Part shown: positions 35,622 to 47,394 of the stretch, in pieces
Layout: each line of letters begins with the position of its first letter
Numbering within the stretch: position 1 is the first letter of the stretch
DNA from: Pyrenula massariospora
Taxonomy: Eukaryota; Ascomycota; Eurotiomycetes; Pyrenulales; Pyrenulaceae
Assembly: GCA_021030905.1 (NCBI GenBank)
Contig: JAGFMI010000002.1
Span: forward strand, 496,001-560,000
Direction of reading: 5' to 3'
Length of the DNA stretch: 64,000 nucleotides
Program-made: the position numbers and the translations under genes
The notes under the pieces: generated by a model
Seen by the model: the letters and a program-made list of their open reading frames with translations, nothing else
Databases searched by the model: none
Told to the model about the DNA's origin: nothing

Positions 35622-36702
35622 TCAATCGACGCTGGGAATGCACATGTGGTATCGGGGACCAAGGTATGGAGTTGCGGATCGCTCTGGTCAAGGTTTGGGC
35701 GATTCATGGCGTTTCATGGTTGCTGGCGGCGACTGAATCGGCACGAGCGCTGCGCTAGAGATATACCCGTTGTTTATCTTCTGAAGTATCTGCAAAGCCC
35801 ATCTTTTCGGCGGAAATCTCTCTGTTCCCCAGGCTTTTCCTGCATGCGTTTAGACGTGGCCGACAAGGCCACTTTAGGAACAGAATAATAATCCATCAGA
35901 GGCAAAACCACGTAACGATTCTCCGACTCATTTGATAGAGTATTTGCCAACTCTTTGGACATGACGCCTTGTGAACGAAGATATGTCGGTGGTATGGAAA
36001 AATGATGCCATGGACAACGGACAGTAGAAAGTACGGCCGAAAAGCATCCGGTCCTCGGCACGTGATCGGGATCGGGCCAACTTCCTTCGTCGGACGAGAT
36101 CCACGGCTTTCTACCAGTGAAGAACGTTCGTATCCCACTTTCTCTACCGATTAGTGAACGGTCCATGTCTGCTCCATGATTTCAACGCGCTCGACGGCAA
36201 GATGTTAGTCCGACCTGGGCGAAGACTGTTGTGGCAATACCAACTCACGGCAACCACGTCGTTCCACCTTCGCATAGCATGCTACCGGGGTGGGTACCCT
36301 AATTATCATTATCCAATCAGCCACGACAAAAACCGAAATACGCACCTACACCGCGTGTTGAGAGCATCAGGATCATGCTATGTCCGGCCGATTACAGCTC
36401 TTCCATCTTAGAACTTCAGGCTGCCGTTTTCTAAGATTGCCCCGGTTACCGCCTCCATTAGGAGGCTTATGGCATAGCTGTTTGGAAGTAGATATCCCTC
36501 ATGTAGCGTGTGGAGCCTATCTCAAGAGAAGCTAAGAATAAAACCTCTTATTCACGTTTGTCATTTTTCTTGTTGAGTCCAGAGTACTTATTTCACCGGT
36601 TTGCTCATACTTCAAGCTTCATGCTGTCTTTTACGTAGCATCTCACTCACTCTCTGCTTGCCTTGCTTTCAGTTCTTGACGCCCAAAAAGACCCGGTGAC
36701 AG
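35622..36702. other. Intergenic VID27 to MFS gene
   Basis: 1.08 kb. A 130-codon ORF on - (35774-36166) is open but matches no family I know and has no splice-linked continuation, so I do not annotate it as a gene. The right part, CT-rich before 36703, should be the transporter promoter. Confidence 0.4.
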
Positions 36703-38639
36703 ATGGATATCCTGTACAAAGCGATGGATGTCCCCCAGGAAAGCGTGAGTCGACAGACAGACGCAAAAGATATACCGCTATCTATGACGGAAGATGAACC
36801 CGATGATTCTCAAACTCCAGTACACGAAGAGAAAGCACGAAAAGCTCCTTCAAATGACACTCCGTCCAAAGCTTCGTCTTTATCTCAACACGGTAAAACC
36901 GATCAAGCCGCCGACTTTCGCCCAGGCTGGAGGTTTGCCCTAGCTATTGTAGCAATCTTAATTGTTACCCTAGCCGGTGCTCTCGATGCGACCAGCCTCT
37001 CGGTGGCACTACCGGTAAGTCCACCTGCCTATTCTCACGTCGTCTATCCACATTTGGCCCATCGCTAACGTTCGTTAATTCGAAGATCATGGCAAAAAAG
37101 CTTGGTGGTACGGCAATTGAAGCTTTTTGGTCGGGAACGTCGTTCCTGCTTGCTTCGACCGTGTTCCAGCCCGTTTGGGCGTCCACCTCCCACATATTCG
37201 GCCGGAAGACTGCCTTATTCAGCGCCATAATTATATTCACAGTTGGCGCCATCGTTGCCGCCGTTGCAAACAATTTCACCGTGATCCTCGTCGGCCGGAC
37301 TATCCAAGGAATTGGTGGCGGCGGGGTCCTGATCATTCCAGAGATCATTATCACAGACCTCGTGCCTCTAGCGACACGCCCTCTCTACTTCTCGATATTC
37401 AGTGGCGTATGGGCACTGGGAAGCGTTATGGGACCGATATTAGGAGGAGGCTTTGCCCAGAACGTCTCCTGGAGGTGGATTTTCTGGATTAATCTGCCCT
37501 TCGCTGCTCTAGGGTTCGTCCTCGCCGCAATATTCCTAAGGTTGAATACCAATAATTCCACCATACTGCAGAGGCTGCAGAGAGTGGATTGGGTGGGGAT
37601 GTCGCTCTTCATTGCTGCCGCAACTGGACTTCTGATTCCGATTTCATGGGTACGCGACGAATACCCTTTATGAAATATTCAAATTACTGACCTTTAACAG
37701 GGTGGCGTCATGTATGACTGGGATAGTTGGCGTACCTTGGTTCCACTACTCGTGAGCGTGCTGGGTCTTGGAATCTTCTTGCTGTGGGAGGTGTACGTTG
37801 CAAAGGAACCCATGATGCGGATACACCTATTCAAAAACCGGACAACATCACTGGCGCTCGTTGTCACCTTTCTCCACGGCATCATACTTTGGTCTCTCTT
37901 GTATTACCTCCCTCTTTACTACGAGGGCGTGAAAGGCTACAATCCTATCATAACAGGTTTGGCCGTTTTCCCGGAAACCTTCACGGTCGCGCCCGCAGCG
38001 GTGGTCATTGGAATTGTCATCACCAAGACCGGCCGGTACCGCCCCTCACTGCAGCTTGGTTGGGTATTTGCCACTGTGGGCTGTGGAATTCTCATCTTAA
38101 TGCACCCAGGCACCTCTGTGGCCGGCTTCATCTTCCTCAACCTGGTCGTCGGCATTGGAATGGGCATGGTCTTTCCGTCCGAGACAATCGCCATCCAAGC
38201 TTCCTCTCCGAGTGCAGACGTTGCGTTTGCGATGGGCCTGTTCTCGCTCTTCAGAAGCTTCGGGCAGGCCGTCGGTGTCGCCGTCGGAGGCGTCGTCTTC
38301 CAGAACCAGATGAGACACAAGATGGAAAACAGTCCGATACTAGCGGACATGGCCTCGAAGTATGCGGCCGATGCCAGCGCCTTGGTTCAAGTCATCAAGC
38401 AGATGGCGGACGGATCCCGGGAAAAGACTGCATTAGTGAAAGCGTACTCGGACTCGTTGGACGTGGTGTGGATTCTGATGTGTGCATTTGCTGGCGTTGC
38501 TTTGATCGCGAGTCTTGGTATTAAAGAGTACAGATTGGATGTCGCCCATGATACGGAGCAAGGATTTATTGACGATAGGCCGAAATTGAAGGATGAGGAA
38601 ACGCCCGGGAGTATGGTGAAAAAGGAGACGGGTATTTAG
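36703..38639 (+). CDS. MFS drug:H+ antiporter-like transporter (14 TM)
   Basis: This is a plasma-membrane-type MFS efflux protein of 604 residues from three exons: 36703-37014, 37086-37649 and 37701-38639. Introns are 37015-37085 (GTAAGT) and 37650-37700 (GTACGC, acceptor AACAG). A polar N-terminal tail of about 75 residues precedes TM1. Motifs visible are GALDATSLSVALP in TM1, FGRKTALFS in the loop after TM2, GRTIQGIGGGG, DLVPLATRPLYF, and the antiporter motif C ALGSVMGPILGGGF in TM5. The hydrophobic segments over the full length fit 14 TMs (DHA2-like). It stands alone without biosynthetic genes, so the substrate is unknown. Exon joins fall between codons and within predicted TM or loop sequence. 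Confidence 0.88.
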
Positions 38640-40200
38640 GTACGGTTCTTTGGTAAATATATAGACTAGCTTTCCGCTCCGGCAATGTAATATACCTTCT
38701 ACCTTCACCAATGCAACGCCATCGCCACTACCGGGAACCTGTCTCGCCATGGTTTTTCGGATCAACCTCCAATCTCAAATAAGTCAATTTCTTCCCTATA
38801 AACCAGATTGGCACTCTAGAATGCAGAAAGCTGAGAAATTAAACGAAAGAAGCCAAAAGCTCTACAGGTAGAGCAGGCTGGACTGTGACTGGTAGATCAC
38901 AAAAGCTCTGTTATCTCCATCTGAACATTCAGGCCGGGATGTCGAACATCTTCGCATGGACCAACAAAGTAGAGCCTTTTAGATCAGAGATGACGGAGCA
39001 TTTGCCGAGAATGTGTAGAATATTTCAAGTAACGCATGTCTGCTCCTCCACAGGTAGTAGACCTGCAAAAGAAAGCATTGATAGATCTCACTCCTGTAGG
39101 CCGAAACCTATACTAAAGCTCGACGAGAATCCAAGCTAAGAATGTCTGTGCCGGCATTTGCAATTCGTTCGTCAACGGAGGGTAAGCTGGAGGGGATATG
39201 TTCATATACTCTCGCAGTTTGGTCGAAAACGTGTCGTTTCGAACCGTACCATTCCATCAGCGTTCGAGCTGATAAATCTGCATGCAGGTCATTACACGTC
39301 TCAAAATTCTCGCAGAGAAGATGAAAGAAAAAGGAATGACCGCGTTAAAATATCAAATCTTAAAGCATGTAGAACCCAATAGAGAAGAAAATGTAAACCT
39401 CATTGAAGAATGGCCAGACGTGGAAACGCTCAAGAGGCATTAGGAGACGCGCCACTACAAAGGCGTAATGAAATGGGGAGCAGAAGGTCAGCTACTAGTC
39501 ACCTCTTCAGACATCAACATCTCACAACTAATTTGCGGTTTTCTTTTGCGATAATCAAATCGAAACGGCGCTGAACAGCTAAAATATTGGATCCTTGAGG
39601 AGTAGAGAAGTCAACTAAGGACGTGACATTTTCTAGAAGCTCAAAGCTGCTATAATGGAATATCTCGAACTCAATTTAACAATGGCAATTAGTAAGATAT
39701 GCAAAGATGAGCATATCCAGTTTGCACGTGCTCGTCCCACAAAGATTGAGAGAGTAAGTTTGAGGCCCAATTTGGGTGTGTGACATGCGTGAAACTTTCA
39801 CCAACCTTTGCGCAGTGTTGTTGCCAAAATCGGTTGACATAAGCACCCGCGAATTATAGACGGAATCAGCGACCAAAATCTCAGCGTCTTCCCCTGTCAT
39901 TGCTCGGTGTTGATGTACGCTCACCGCGTCTACGGCTGACACAGATCATCGTTGTCCACGCTTCTAGAGTGTTGGGGTCTTGTCGCAAGATCGATCAACC
40001 AACCTCCATGAGCATATGGATGGAACTTCGCGTGTTATGACTTATTGCTTAGCGTCGTCCGCCTCGTTTCATAACGAGATTCGCTATCCCTCATTATTAG
40101 CACTGGTTTTCTAACTCCAATGCTTCATTCTTTGGTCGAAGTCTGTATATGGGAGGAACCGTCGTGAGCATTTCATCCATGCAAACGCAGTCAAAATGTC
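38640..40200. other. Convergent intergenic, no supported gene
   Basis: 1.56 kb between the facing 3' ends of the MFS gene and VPS51. Several 60-90-codon ORFs occur, none with a recognisable feature. No repeat is seen. Confidence 0.4.
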
Positions 40201-41112
40201 TCAGCCAGCGTGTTGTTCGATCACTTCCTCACATGCCTTTTTGACTTCGGCGACGCCATCCACTGCGTGCCATTCATCTAAGATTCCACTCGCCGTACGC
40301 CATTCTTTGAGAGCTTGTTCTTTGTCATTATTCTCAAATAGCGCCATCAATCTTCCCGGTGTTTGAGTGATCCACTTAGTAGTAGAGATTTCTTGACGCC
40401 TCCTTCTCATTTCTCGTGAGGGCCTTGTAGATCTAGCATACCCACCTCCAGCCAAGCTCTTTGCACTGTCGGCCACATGCGCAATTGCTGGTCCCAATGT
40501 GCCAAAGGCCTGCATGCTAGTTGTAGTCTGTGGTTGAGCCTGTGTATTGCTGAGTAAATCGCCGAGTCCGAGGCCAGCTCTCGCTCCGGTCTCCTGTTTC
40601 TTATCCATTCCACCGGTCAAGCCTCCAATGGTCTCGGTGGCCCTAATCAGTTTGCTGTAGTTGTCATAGACTAGAGCTTTCCTTTCACCATCTAAGGTCT
40701 TAACTTCAGAAACCAGAGTGCTTTCAGCTTTGAGAATCTTGCTTAAGTTAGACTTCTCCAGCAGAGTCTGTACATAGTCATCGGGAGAGAATGCGGGATC
40801 ATCCAGAGCGCTGAGAGTCCGTTCGTCTCCCTCTGAACTACTTATACCGTTCGCCTGTGGGCCAGCTGCGACTATTGGAGTTGAGGAGACCGAGCCTATT
40901 CGGCTCGAATGTGCCGCAGGAGCGGTCTTGAGATTGTAATAGTCGCGAAGTGCAGCCCGATTGCGACGAGTATTGGCCGTTGGGATTGGCGATGTTCCTC
41001 GAGCATTAGCATTGGGACCAGGAATGTCAAGTGACGGGCGCAAGGACGACGTCGGTGTAGAGGTTGGTGATAACAGTGATGGTGTTCTAGGTGATGATGG
41101 TCTCTGCGACAT
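40201..41112 (-). CDS. vps51: Vps51 (GARP/EARP tethering complex subunit)
   Basis: This is a subunit of the GARP complex that tethers endosome-derived vesicles at the trans-Golgi. The frame is intron-less. The preferred start, MSQRPSSPRTPS at 41112, gives 303 residues; an in-frame ATG seven codons upstream (41133) is possible. A Ser/Pro-rich N-terminus leads to the Vps51 signature: NRAALRDYYNL, PAFSPDDYVQTLLEKSNLSKILKAE, then LVSEVKTLDGERKALVYDNYSKLIRATETI. A Gln/Thr-rich linker, AIAHVADSAKSLAGG and a helical C-terminus follow. It is shorter than animal Vps51, as in fungi. The 30-residue low-complexity linker (about residues 190-220) is an insertion or a missed intron. Confidence 0.85.
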   Translation of the reverse strand: MSQRPSSPRTPSLLSPTSTPTSSLRPSLDIPGPNANARGTSPIPTANTRRNRAALRDYYNLKTAPAAHSSRIGSVSSTPIVAAGPQANGISSSEGDERTLSALDDPAFSPDDYVQTLLEKSNLSKILKAESTLVSEVKTLDGERKALVYDNYSKLIRATETIGGLTGGMDKKQETGARAGLGLGDLLSNTQAQPQTTTSMQAFGTLGPAIAHVADSAKSLAGGGYARSTRPSREMRRRRQEISTTKWITQTPGRLMALFENNDKEQALKEWRTASGILDEWHAVDGVAEVKKACEEVIEQHAG

Positions 41113-42043
41113 CGTTTTCGAAAAAAGCGTCACTCATGAGATACATGGGCTTTGCAGCGCACGAAGCCAAAGACTATCCATTTGTAGATAAATTGACTGT
41201 TGCTTTCGCTTAGCGGAAACCGACGAGTGGAGACCTTGGCGCCAAGAATCCTGCTAAAGTAGATAGGTTGAGGGATATCGTTGGATGGGCGTGGGACATG
41301 GGCTCTTGTCGCAGTCAAATCTCCATATGACTCAAGATCAAGAGCATCGGTGACATTTGACATAATTCCAACAGGAAACAACATTATAAGCAGCCTTAGC
41401 AGCTCTTCTACGACGAAAAGCCTCCAAACATGCCCTTTTTAGAGACGTCATGGTCGACGACCTCAAGTCGTAGAGATATTAACGCATCACCTGACGTACC
41501 AATAGTAGACTCTACTACGCATTCGGTAACCTGGGCCTGGGGATTGATTCTCCCTGTAAAAAATCAACAACAATTACGGTGAAATGGGGTCAAAAAGCGC
41601 CGTGCCATAGTTGGACTAAGAACACTCCCTTCCGGACTAACTTGTACACCCGCGCTCACATTCAAATGCGATGAAGACACGATGGATGATCTTCTTTGGG
41701 CTACTTTCAAAGCTTATGTCAGCAAGACATCATAATCTAGAGACATTTATGAAGAGTACGATTGTTTCGTGGGCAGGATGAAGTCCTGTGGAAATTAGTT
41801 CGACAGCAAGTTCTACATTACTCCTGATCAGTGGGCTGCTTCGAAGGGCGAGATCTACCTGCAAATCACTGCACATTTTCTGCTGCTTCACATTGATCGG
41901 CAGATGAGAGGCAGGGCAACCCTATTCATTCCCTTGGACATCGCCAATGCCACAATAGTGCTTGTACAACCTTTCAGGTACTCGAAGGAGCTTGCTCGCT
42001 AGACCAGCGCCATAAATGTCATGAGACGATCCGGAACATAGCC
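41113..42043. other. Intergenic VPS51 to ALDH
   Basis: 931 bases. Two short open stretches on + (51 codons from an ATG at about 41430, then about 45 codons ending near 41730) look weakly protein-like but do not join into a gene I recognise. The left part should contain the Vps51 promoter. Confidence 0.35.
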
Positions 42044-43741
42044 TCAAAGTTTTCCATTCCGCCGAGCCGCAGCCATCTTAATTGCGTAAGCAAATCCAGC
42101 AACCAACGCCGCCCGGATTAGGCCTCTCACCTTACTCCCGGTTCCCAGCGTTAGAATGAACGTCAGCAACGAGAATTTCACAGCACCGTTCCGATCAAAG
42201 TCTGGCTTCAGAACACTCATCCTAGAAAATTGCTCATACTTCCCCGCGTACGGTGGATACCGGATAGCAAGCAGTCTCTCCATCCAACCAGGCGTCTTGG
42301 TTACCGAACGTCGGTGAACAAAGCAATCAAAAGACGCCTTGCCGCGGTACGCGCCAGAGCCACTGTCTCCCACGCCGCCGAATGCCAATGTCGGTATGCT
42401 TCCATGGAAGAAGGCGTCATTGATCGAGGCGCCGCCAGAGCGAGTTTCCGTGAGGATTTTGTCGACCTCAGCTTTGTTGCCGAAGGGATAAAGGCCCAGA
42501 GGTGTGGCATGCACGGAATTGGCGATCTTGATGGCTTCGTCGAGATTTGCTACAGGTAGAATAGGTATGAGTGGTCCAAAGGATTCCTCAGTGATAAGAG
42601 AATCGGTAGGAGACGAGACTTCAATGACCGTAGGCTCTATGAACTTTTGCTCAGCGTCCATGGTGCCTCCGAGGACAATTTTGCCGGACGTGTTATCGAG
42701 CATCTTCTTTATTCTGTTGAAGCTTTGGGCATTTACGATACGTGCATAGTCTGGCGATGCTTTGGCGCCATTTGGGAAAAATTCATTGTAGGCTTTCTTG
42801 AGTTCAGCGATAAGCAACGGGACGACCTCTTTGTCTGTCAAGATGTAATTTTGAGAAATGCAAACCTGCCCAGCATTTAATGTCTTGCCCCAGAACAATC
42901 TCCGCGCGGTGAGCCTGATGTCTGCATTCTTCGTCACAATGGCTGGGTTACGTCCCCCAAGCTCAAGAACTACCGGTGTTAACGTCGGTGCAGCAGCTTT
43001 TGCGACAATTCTGCCGACATTTACTGAGCCGGTGAAAAAGATCTTGTCCCAATTCTCCGCAAGGAGTGCCTGTGACTCGGGTACACCGCCTTGAATGACA
43101 GTATAGCAGCGCGGATCGAGCGACGAGGCAATGATTTTCTGAAGCACCGCTGCGGTATGCGGCGATTGCTCGCTAGGTTTCAAGACAGCAGTGTTGCCAC
43201 CTGCTATTGCACCAATGAAAGGACCGAGAGATAGTTGTACCGGAAAGTTGAAAGCGCTAAACATACGATTAGTAAGGTGATGAGATTTTATCAAGCCAAC
43301 AAACCAACCCAATAATGAGGCAGCATCCTAGAGGATCTTTGCGGATTCTAGGACTGACAAAAGAGTTTGTGAATGGGATATCATCCGCCTTCTCATCCTT
43401 GACCCATTTCTTCAGGTTACTGCACATGTAAATAATGTCATTCTCGACCCACTTGATCTCGGTCAACTGAGCTTCGTAGAACGGTTTACCCAGGTCTTGG
43501 GCGCATGCTTCCAGAAGTTCGTTCTCATGGTCGCGGATCCTTTAGCATTGTTGTCAGCAATCGCTCTCCACCAATTCCAAGGTCGCATATACCCCCAGTA
43601 AAGTTTGCGGAGCTGGATGAGTCTGAACTGTACGGATTGAGTTTTGTAGGTGAAAAAGGTCGACCGAACGCGATCGACGATTTGGGAAATGTCCTCCACT
43701 GGAGTGTTCTGAAACTCAGGGAGCTTTACGCCCATTGTCAA
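42044..43741 (-). CDS. hfd1: Fatty aldehyde dehydrogenase (ALDH3 / Hfd1 type)
   Basis: This is an NAD(P)+-dependent oxidase of long-chain aldehydes to fatty acids. Hfd1 in yeast also acts in sphingolipid breakdown and coenzyme Q precursor synthesis. Three exons give 530 residues: 43741-43593, 43539-43309 and 43256-42044. Introns are 43540-43592 (GTATAT, acceptor AAAG) and 43257-43308 (GTTGGT, acceptor TTTAG). The joins give KLYWGIRDHENELLEA and CLIIGAFNFPVQLSLGP, both family-typical. The catalytic Cys259 (NAGQVCIS), the general base Glu225 (LELGGR), and TGSVNVGRIV, EESFGPLIP and FGGVGDSGSGAYRG are visible. A C-terminal hydrophobic tail (about residues 490-520, FSLLTFILTLG and LIRAALVAGFAYAI) suggests membrane anchoring in ER, lipid droplet or mitochondrial outer membrane. 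Confidence 0.92.
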
Positions 43742-44531
43742 GAAGGCTGATTTGCTTCGAAGCTGGTTGAAAATCGGTTATCCGCCTCGCGTTGCGGCAG
43801 GAATCGTGGGCAGGGGAGCTTGAAGGTCAGCAACCGGCGCGCCTTCAGCTGCATCTCCCCGCATCGGCTTCACGAATGGCGCGCGACCGAGGTAACTTGG
43901 CCGACAGTCGCAAGCCGAGGGCCTGGCCATGTTGCACGATCATCAGCTTGTAAAGAAACACCACCGACGTCGGCGATGACCATCTGAAGAACTGCTCCAG
44001 AACAATGCCGAAGAGTCTCGCACAAAAGTCAAGCGTGTCGAGTTGCCAACACAACGGCTTTCCGCGTTCAGCGACAGGTTTCGCCGATCAACCACGTGAC
44101 GAACGAGGGCTGCAGCGGCAACGGTTCCCTCATCCTGGGGGCCAGCAGCCATGTGGGAAACTCCTGTTGATCGGCACCGGCTGAGAGATCCGGAATCTGA
44201 AACGCGTATTGCGCGTTACAGGCCTATACATAGCAACGCCAAGCGGGGCTGTGGCCGGAAGATTAGATTGGGAACGGCGATCCTGGCATGCGCAGCCGTT
44301 TCCACCGCGGCCACGATTATTTGTCACTTCTACGACGGGAGAGTTGCACAAGACAGAAAATCGCTTCTGGATGATGTGACAAATAGTTCTCTCGAGAAAG
44401 ATGCGAATGAAGTAGCCGCTGCCCGGGGCACCAAAAATAAGCTCTGCAGCCCAAAAATGCATAGACCGGTCGTCCTAGCCCGGATAACACCACCGCTACA
44501 CCTGGCAAGCCCGTTCAAAAGACGCGTGGTA
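43742..44531. other. Intergenic ALDH promoter / transcription factor 3' region
   Basis: 790 bases. A CACGTG core occurs at 44093-44098. ORFs on both strands at 44130-44600 overlap each other and the transcription factor 3' end, and are taken as shadows. Confidence 0.4.
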
Positions 44532-47394
44532 TCAAAAATTAGACAGCGAGCTGCGCCCTTCCACCAGCCGGTAGAGCACTCTCTCCGCCTCATTGAGTAG
44601 TTCTCCCATATTGACGGTTAGTTTCTGCAACCGCACCCTTTCGAGTAAACCTCGAAACCGCCCTGAGATCTGGTCGGCGACCCGGTCGATGTCCTCCCAC
44701 CGATCAACGTCCATGTGCTCGAGATAGTCGTGCATTTCTGCTTCCGCAATCTGGGGATCGAGGAGAAGAGGGTGCCCGGTGGGTCTGAGGGACTGTGCCG
44801 ATGAGGTCGTTGATCGTGGCCCGCTGTCAGGGGAGATGACCTCCGACCCGGACACGTTAGCCCGTGGATTGTTGTTTAATGACCCTGATCGGGATGCGTC
44901 GAATCCCCACGCCCAACAGATCAGACACGCGAGATAGATGGACCACTGTTCATGCAGCATCGAGAGGTTGGCCTCGGTAGGGGGCGGAGGTGATAGAAAT
45001 ACCATCCTCAACAGCTGTGTAGCGTGCCAAACAGCCCGCTTCGGCGGATCACCCGATTCAACCCATTCTCGCACTTTGGCCTTGGCCTCTCGAAATTCGG
45101 CTTCACTCTCTAGCTTCTTCCCAAAACGCCAAGTCTCTCCAGATACAGCTAGAAGGTCCCGGAGAGGTGTGTGTTTGGCACACAGGAGAGCGTGATATGT
45201 GAATCGCACGTGCCACGAATCTTGAAACCTAGGAAGCAGGGCTGCAATCTTGTCAAAACCTGCAGCCGAGTTGAAGTTCTCGGCGAGGATATGCGAGAAA
45301 ATGAGATGGGAATGGAAGATGCCGTGAAGCACGTCAGGGTCGTCTAGAAAGCGATCCGCTGCAGCGGACAGAGTCTCTGCTTGTATCACCCTAGCCCTCG
45401 CCGTCCACTGCTCGATTGTGCTAGCTTCCCAAAGCACCGTCTCGCACGGAAACGGAAGGCCAGAGTCTTTAGTAGACACTCGGAGAGGCATTCTACGTCC
45501 AATGACAGCCGACTGCTCAAAAAGAGCCGACTGGTGAGTATCCAGAACAAAACAGGCATGGAGGATACGCCGTCTTGTTTCTCGCTCGAGCCAAAACGAC
45601 TGCGCCGCCTTGAGCTTTTCGGGCGTGTCATGTTCTGGTCGCCCTCGGAGGAGGGCCAAGGGGTTCTCGATGACCCTCTGCTGGGATCGTGTAAGCTGCA
45701 CCAACATGTTAGAGGCACCGGAGAACAGGAAGCCAAGAGATTCTCACGTCCGTATACAACACGCGGAATGGAGCAGAGACGGTCACTTCCGGTGCTCTTT
45801 TCGACCGAAAAAGCTTGAGAAGCTCCAGGAGAAAGACAGTTTGCAGGTCGGGGACACGTGACCGGCTGTTGATAGGGTCTCTCTATAACAACCGTCAGCG
45901 CAATCTAAGTGGTAAACGCAGATTAGGAAATCATTACTTTATTCAGTAACTTGAGGCAAGCTTCGAGTAAGGCATGAGAATATTCTTTAGCATTGTCCCG
46001 GGTATCGTACTGAGAGCCTATAGCTACCATAGCGCCACACATCAAAGGGCTAGAAGATCTAGCAGCAAAGAAAGATGGTCTATGCACAACCGGAAATAAA
46101 GGGTGGAAGTGCCGCCAATAACAATCAAGACAAGAATCCCATCTCATAGGGTCGAAGATCTCCACTCGCTCGTCGCCCGAGGCAAAACTAAGCTCTCGCC
46201 GTAAGACAGTCCATTCATGCCCGTCCAGGTCGGAGAGGGGTACTGATACTAAAGGCATTGGTCAGACGACAACAGCGGGCAGAAAAGCTCAGGCAGGAAT
46301 ACCTACTGAGGGCATTGAACTGGACTCATGCTCCAGCATCTGTGGAGGCATCACCGATGGTGGTATCATGGGTGTCCATCCCGGCACTGTAGATGAGACG
46401 AGGGGCGGTGTGACATGTGGTTGTCCGTACATTTCCAGCCCAGATGACACGGAAGAAATGCTACCTCGGTGTGGGTATCGGGAGTGATAGTCTGAAGACG
46501 GTGATTGGCTACTCTCGGGAGTTGACGAGTACATGAAAGGCTCGTCCATCGACTGGTAGGTGTATCCTGAGTAGGCACCCACGGCTGACGCAGGATACGA
46601 GTCGAGACCGTAGGACGAGCTAGAGCCGTGACCGTATGCCTCTGTAGTGGGTGGGTGTAGTAGAGAACCTATCGACAGTGCTGAGGAAGGTTGTGTGGGT
46701 GTTTGTACGGGAGCGAGGGGGGACGGAAGAGAGCTCGAGGCCATTGTTGGTGGAGCATCTGAAGACTGGCTGGTGTTTCTACGTCGTGAGGGGCTCATGC
46801 CGGACTCTTCTGACTGAGTTTCGAGCTCGTGCCTTTCCACATGCCGCGCCAGTAAATCAGGCCGATGGAAGGCTTTTCGACAGCCTGGCCTGCTGCATGG
46901 GAAAGAGGGCTGTGTGCTGTGATTCAATTCATGTCGCCGCCGGTGTTCTGCTCTTGTGAAGATCTTCACAATAGGTTAGTGATGCTTCATGAAAAAACCA
47001 TGATTGAGACGCATACCTTGCCGCAGCCAGGGTACGGGCAGGCGTGTACCCTCTTCCCCTTCTTCGCCTTACTGACGCGGTGGGTAGTAGGGGTGTAGGT
47101 GATAGGGCCTTCGAGAGGTGTTGGTGAGGCCCTCATACTGGAAGCACTGTGGCGGCGCGAGCCGAGTTTGGGTCCAACTTGTTCAGATGTTGCTGGTGAC
47201 TGTTCGTCCAACGGCGAGGCTTGTGCTCGTACTGATGGGCTTGGACGATTCGCTGTTCTAGTACGTTGACGACGAGACCCAGAGACGGAAGGGTGACTTG
47301 ATATCTCTGACTGTCCTGACGAGGTCGAACTGCGTCGGAAGGCTGACTGTTGATCAGGTACGTGAGGCCGGGGGATCTGGCTGGAGTCCATCAC
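44532..47394 (-). CDS. C2H2 zinc finger plus fungal-specific transcription factor domain protein
   Basis: This is a predicted DNA-binding regulator of 882 residues from five exons: 47394-47017, 46963-46303, 46248-45938, 45882-45748 and 45695-44532. All four introns are 52-55 bases with agreeing phases (donors GTATGC, GTATTC, GTAATG, GTGAGA). Two C2H2 fingers lie at about 119-141 (C119, C124, H137, H141) and 149-171 (C149, C154, H167, H171). Finger 1 is split by intron 1, which confirms that splice. A Ser/Pro/Tyr-rich region (about 175-340) is followed by the fungal_trans domain, with DPMRWDSCLDCYWRHFHPLFPVVHRPSFF and ERETRRRILHACFVLDTHQSALF-type motifs (both cited by position, about 375-400 and 515-540). 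The architecture resembles AmdX/Adr1-like and Klf1-like factors. The target is unknown. It has about 6.3 kb of empty upstream DNA. Confidence 0.85.

Noticed and set aside
35774-36166. 130-codon minus-strand ORF between VID27 and the MFS gene
   Set aside because: No recognisable motif, no signal peptide and no exon that extends it; length is compatible with chance.
41430-41735. Two short open stretches between VPS51 and the aldehyde dehydrogenase
   Set aside because: They cannot be joined by a convincing intron and match nothing known.
44130-44600. ORFs of 110 and 149 codons at the transcription factor 3' end
   Set aside because: They overlap the C-terminal exon or its antisense; shadows.
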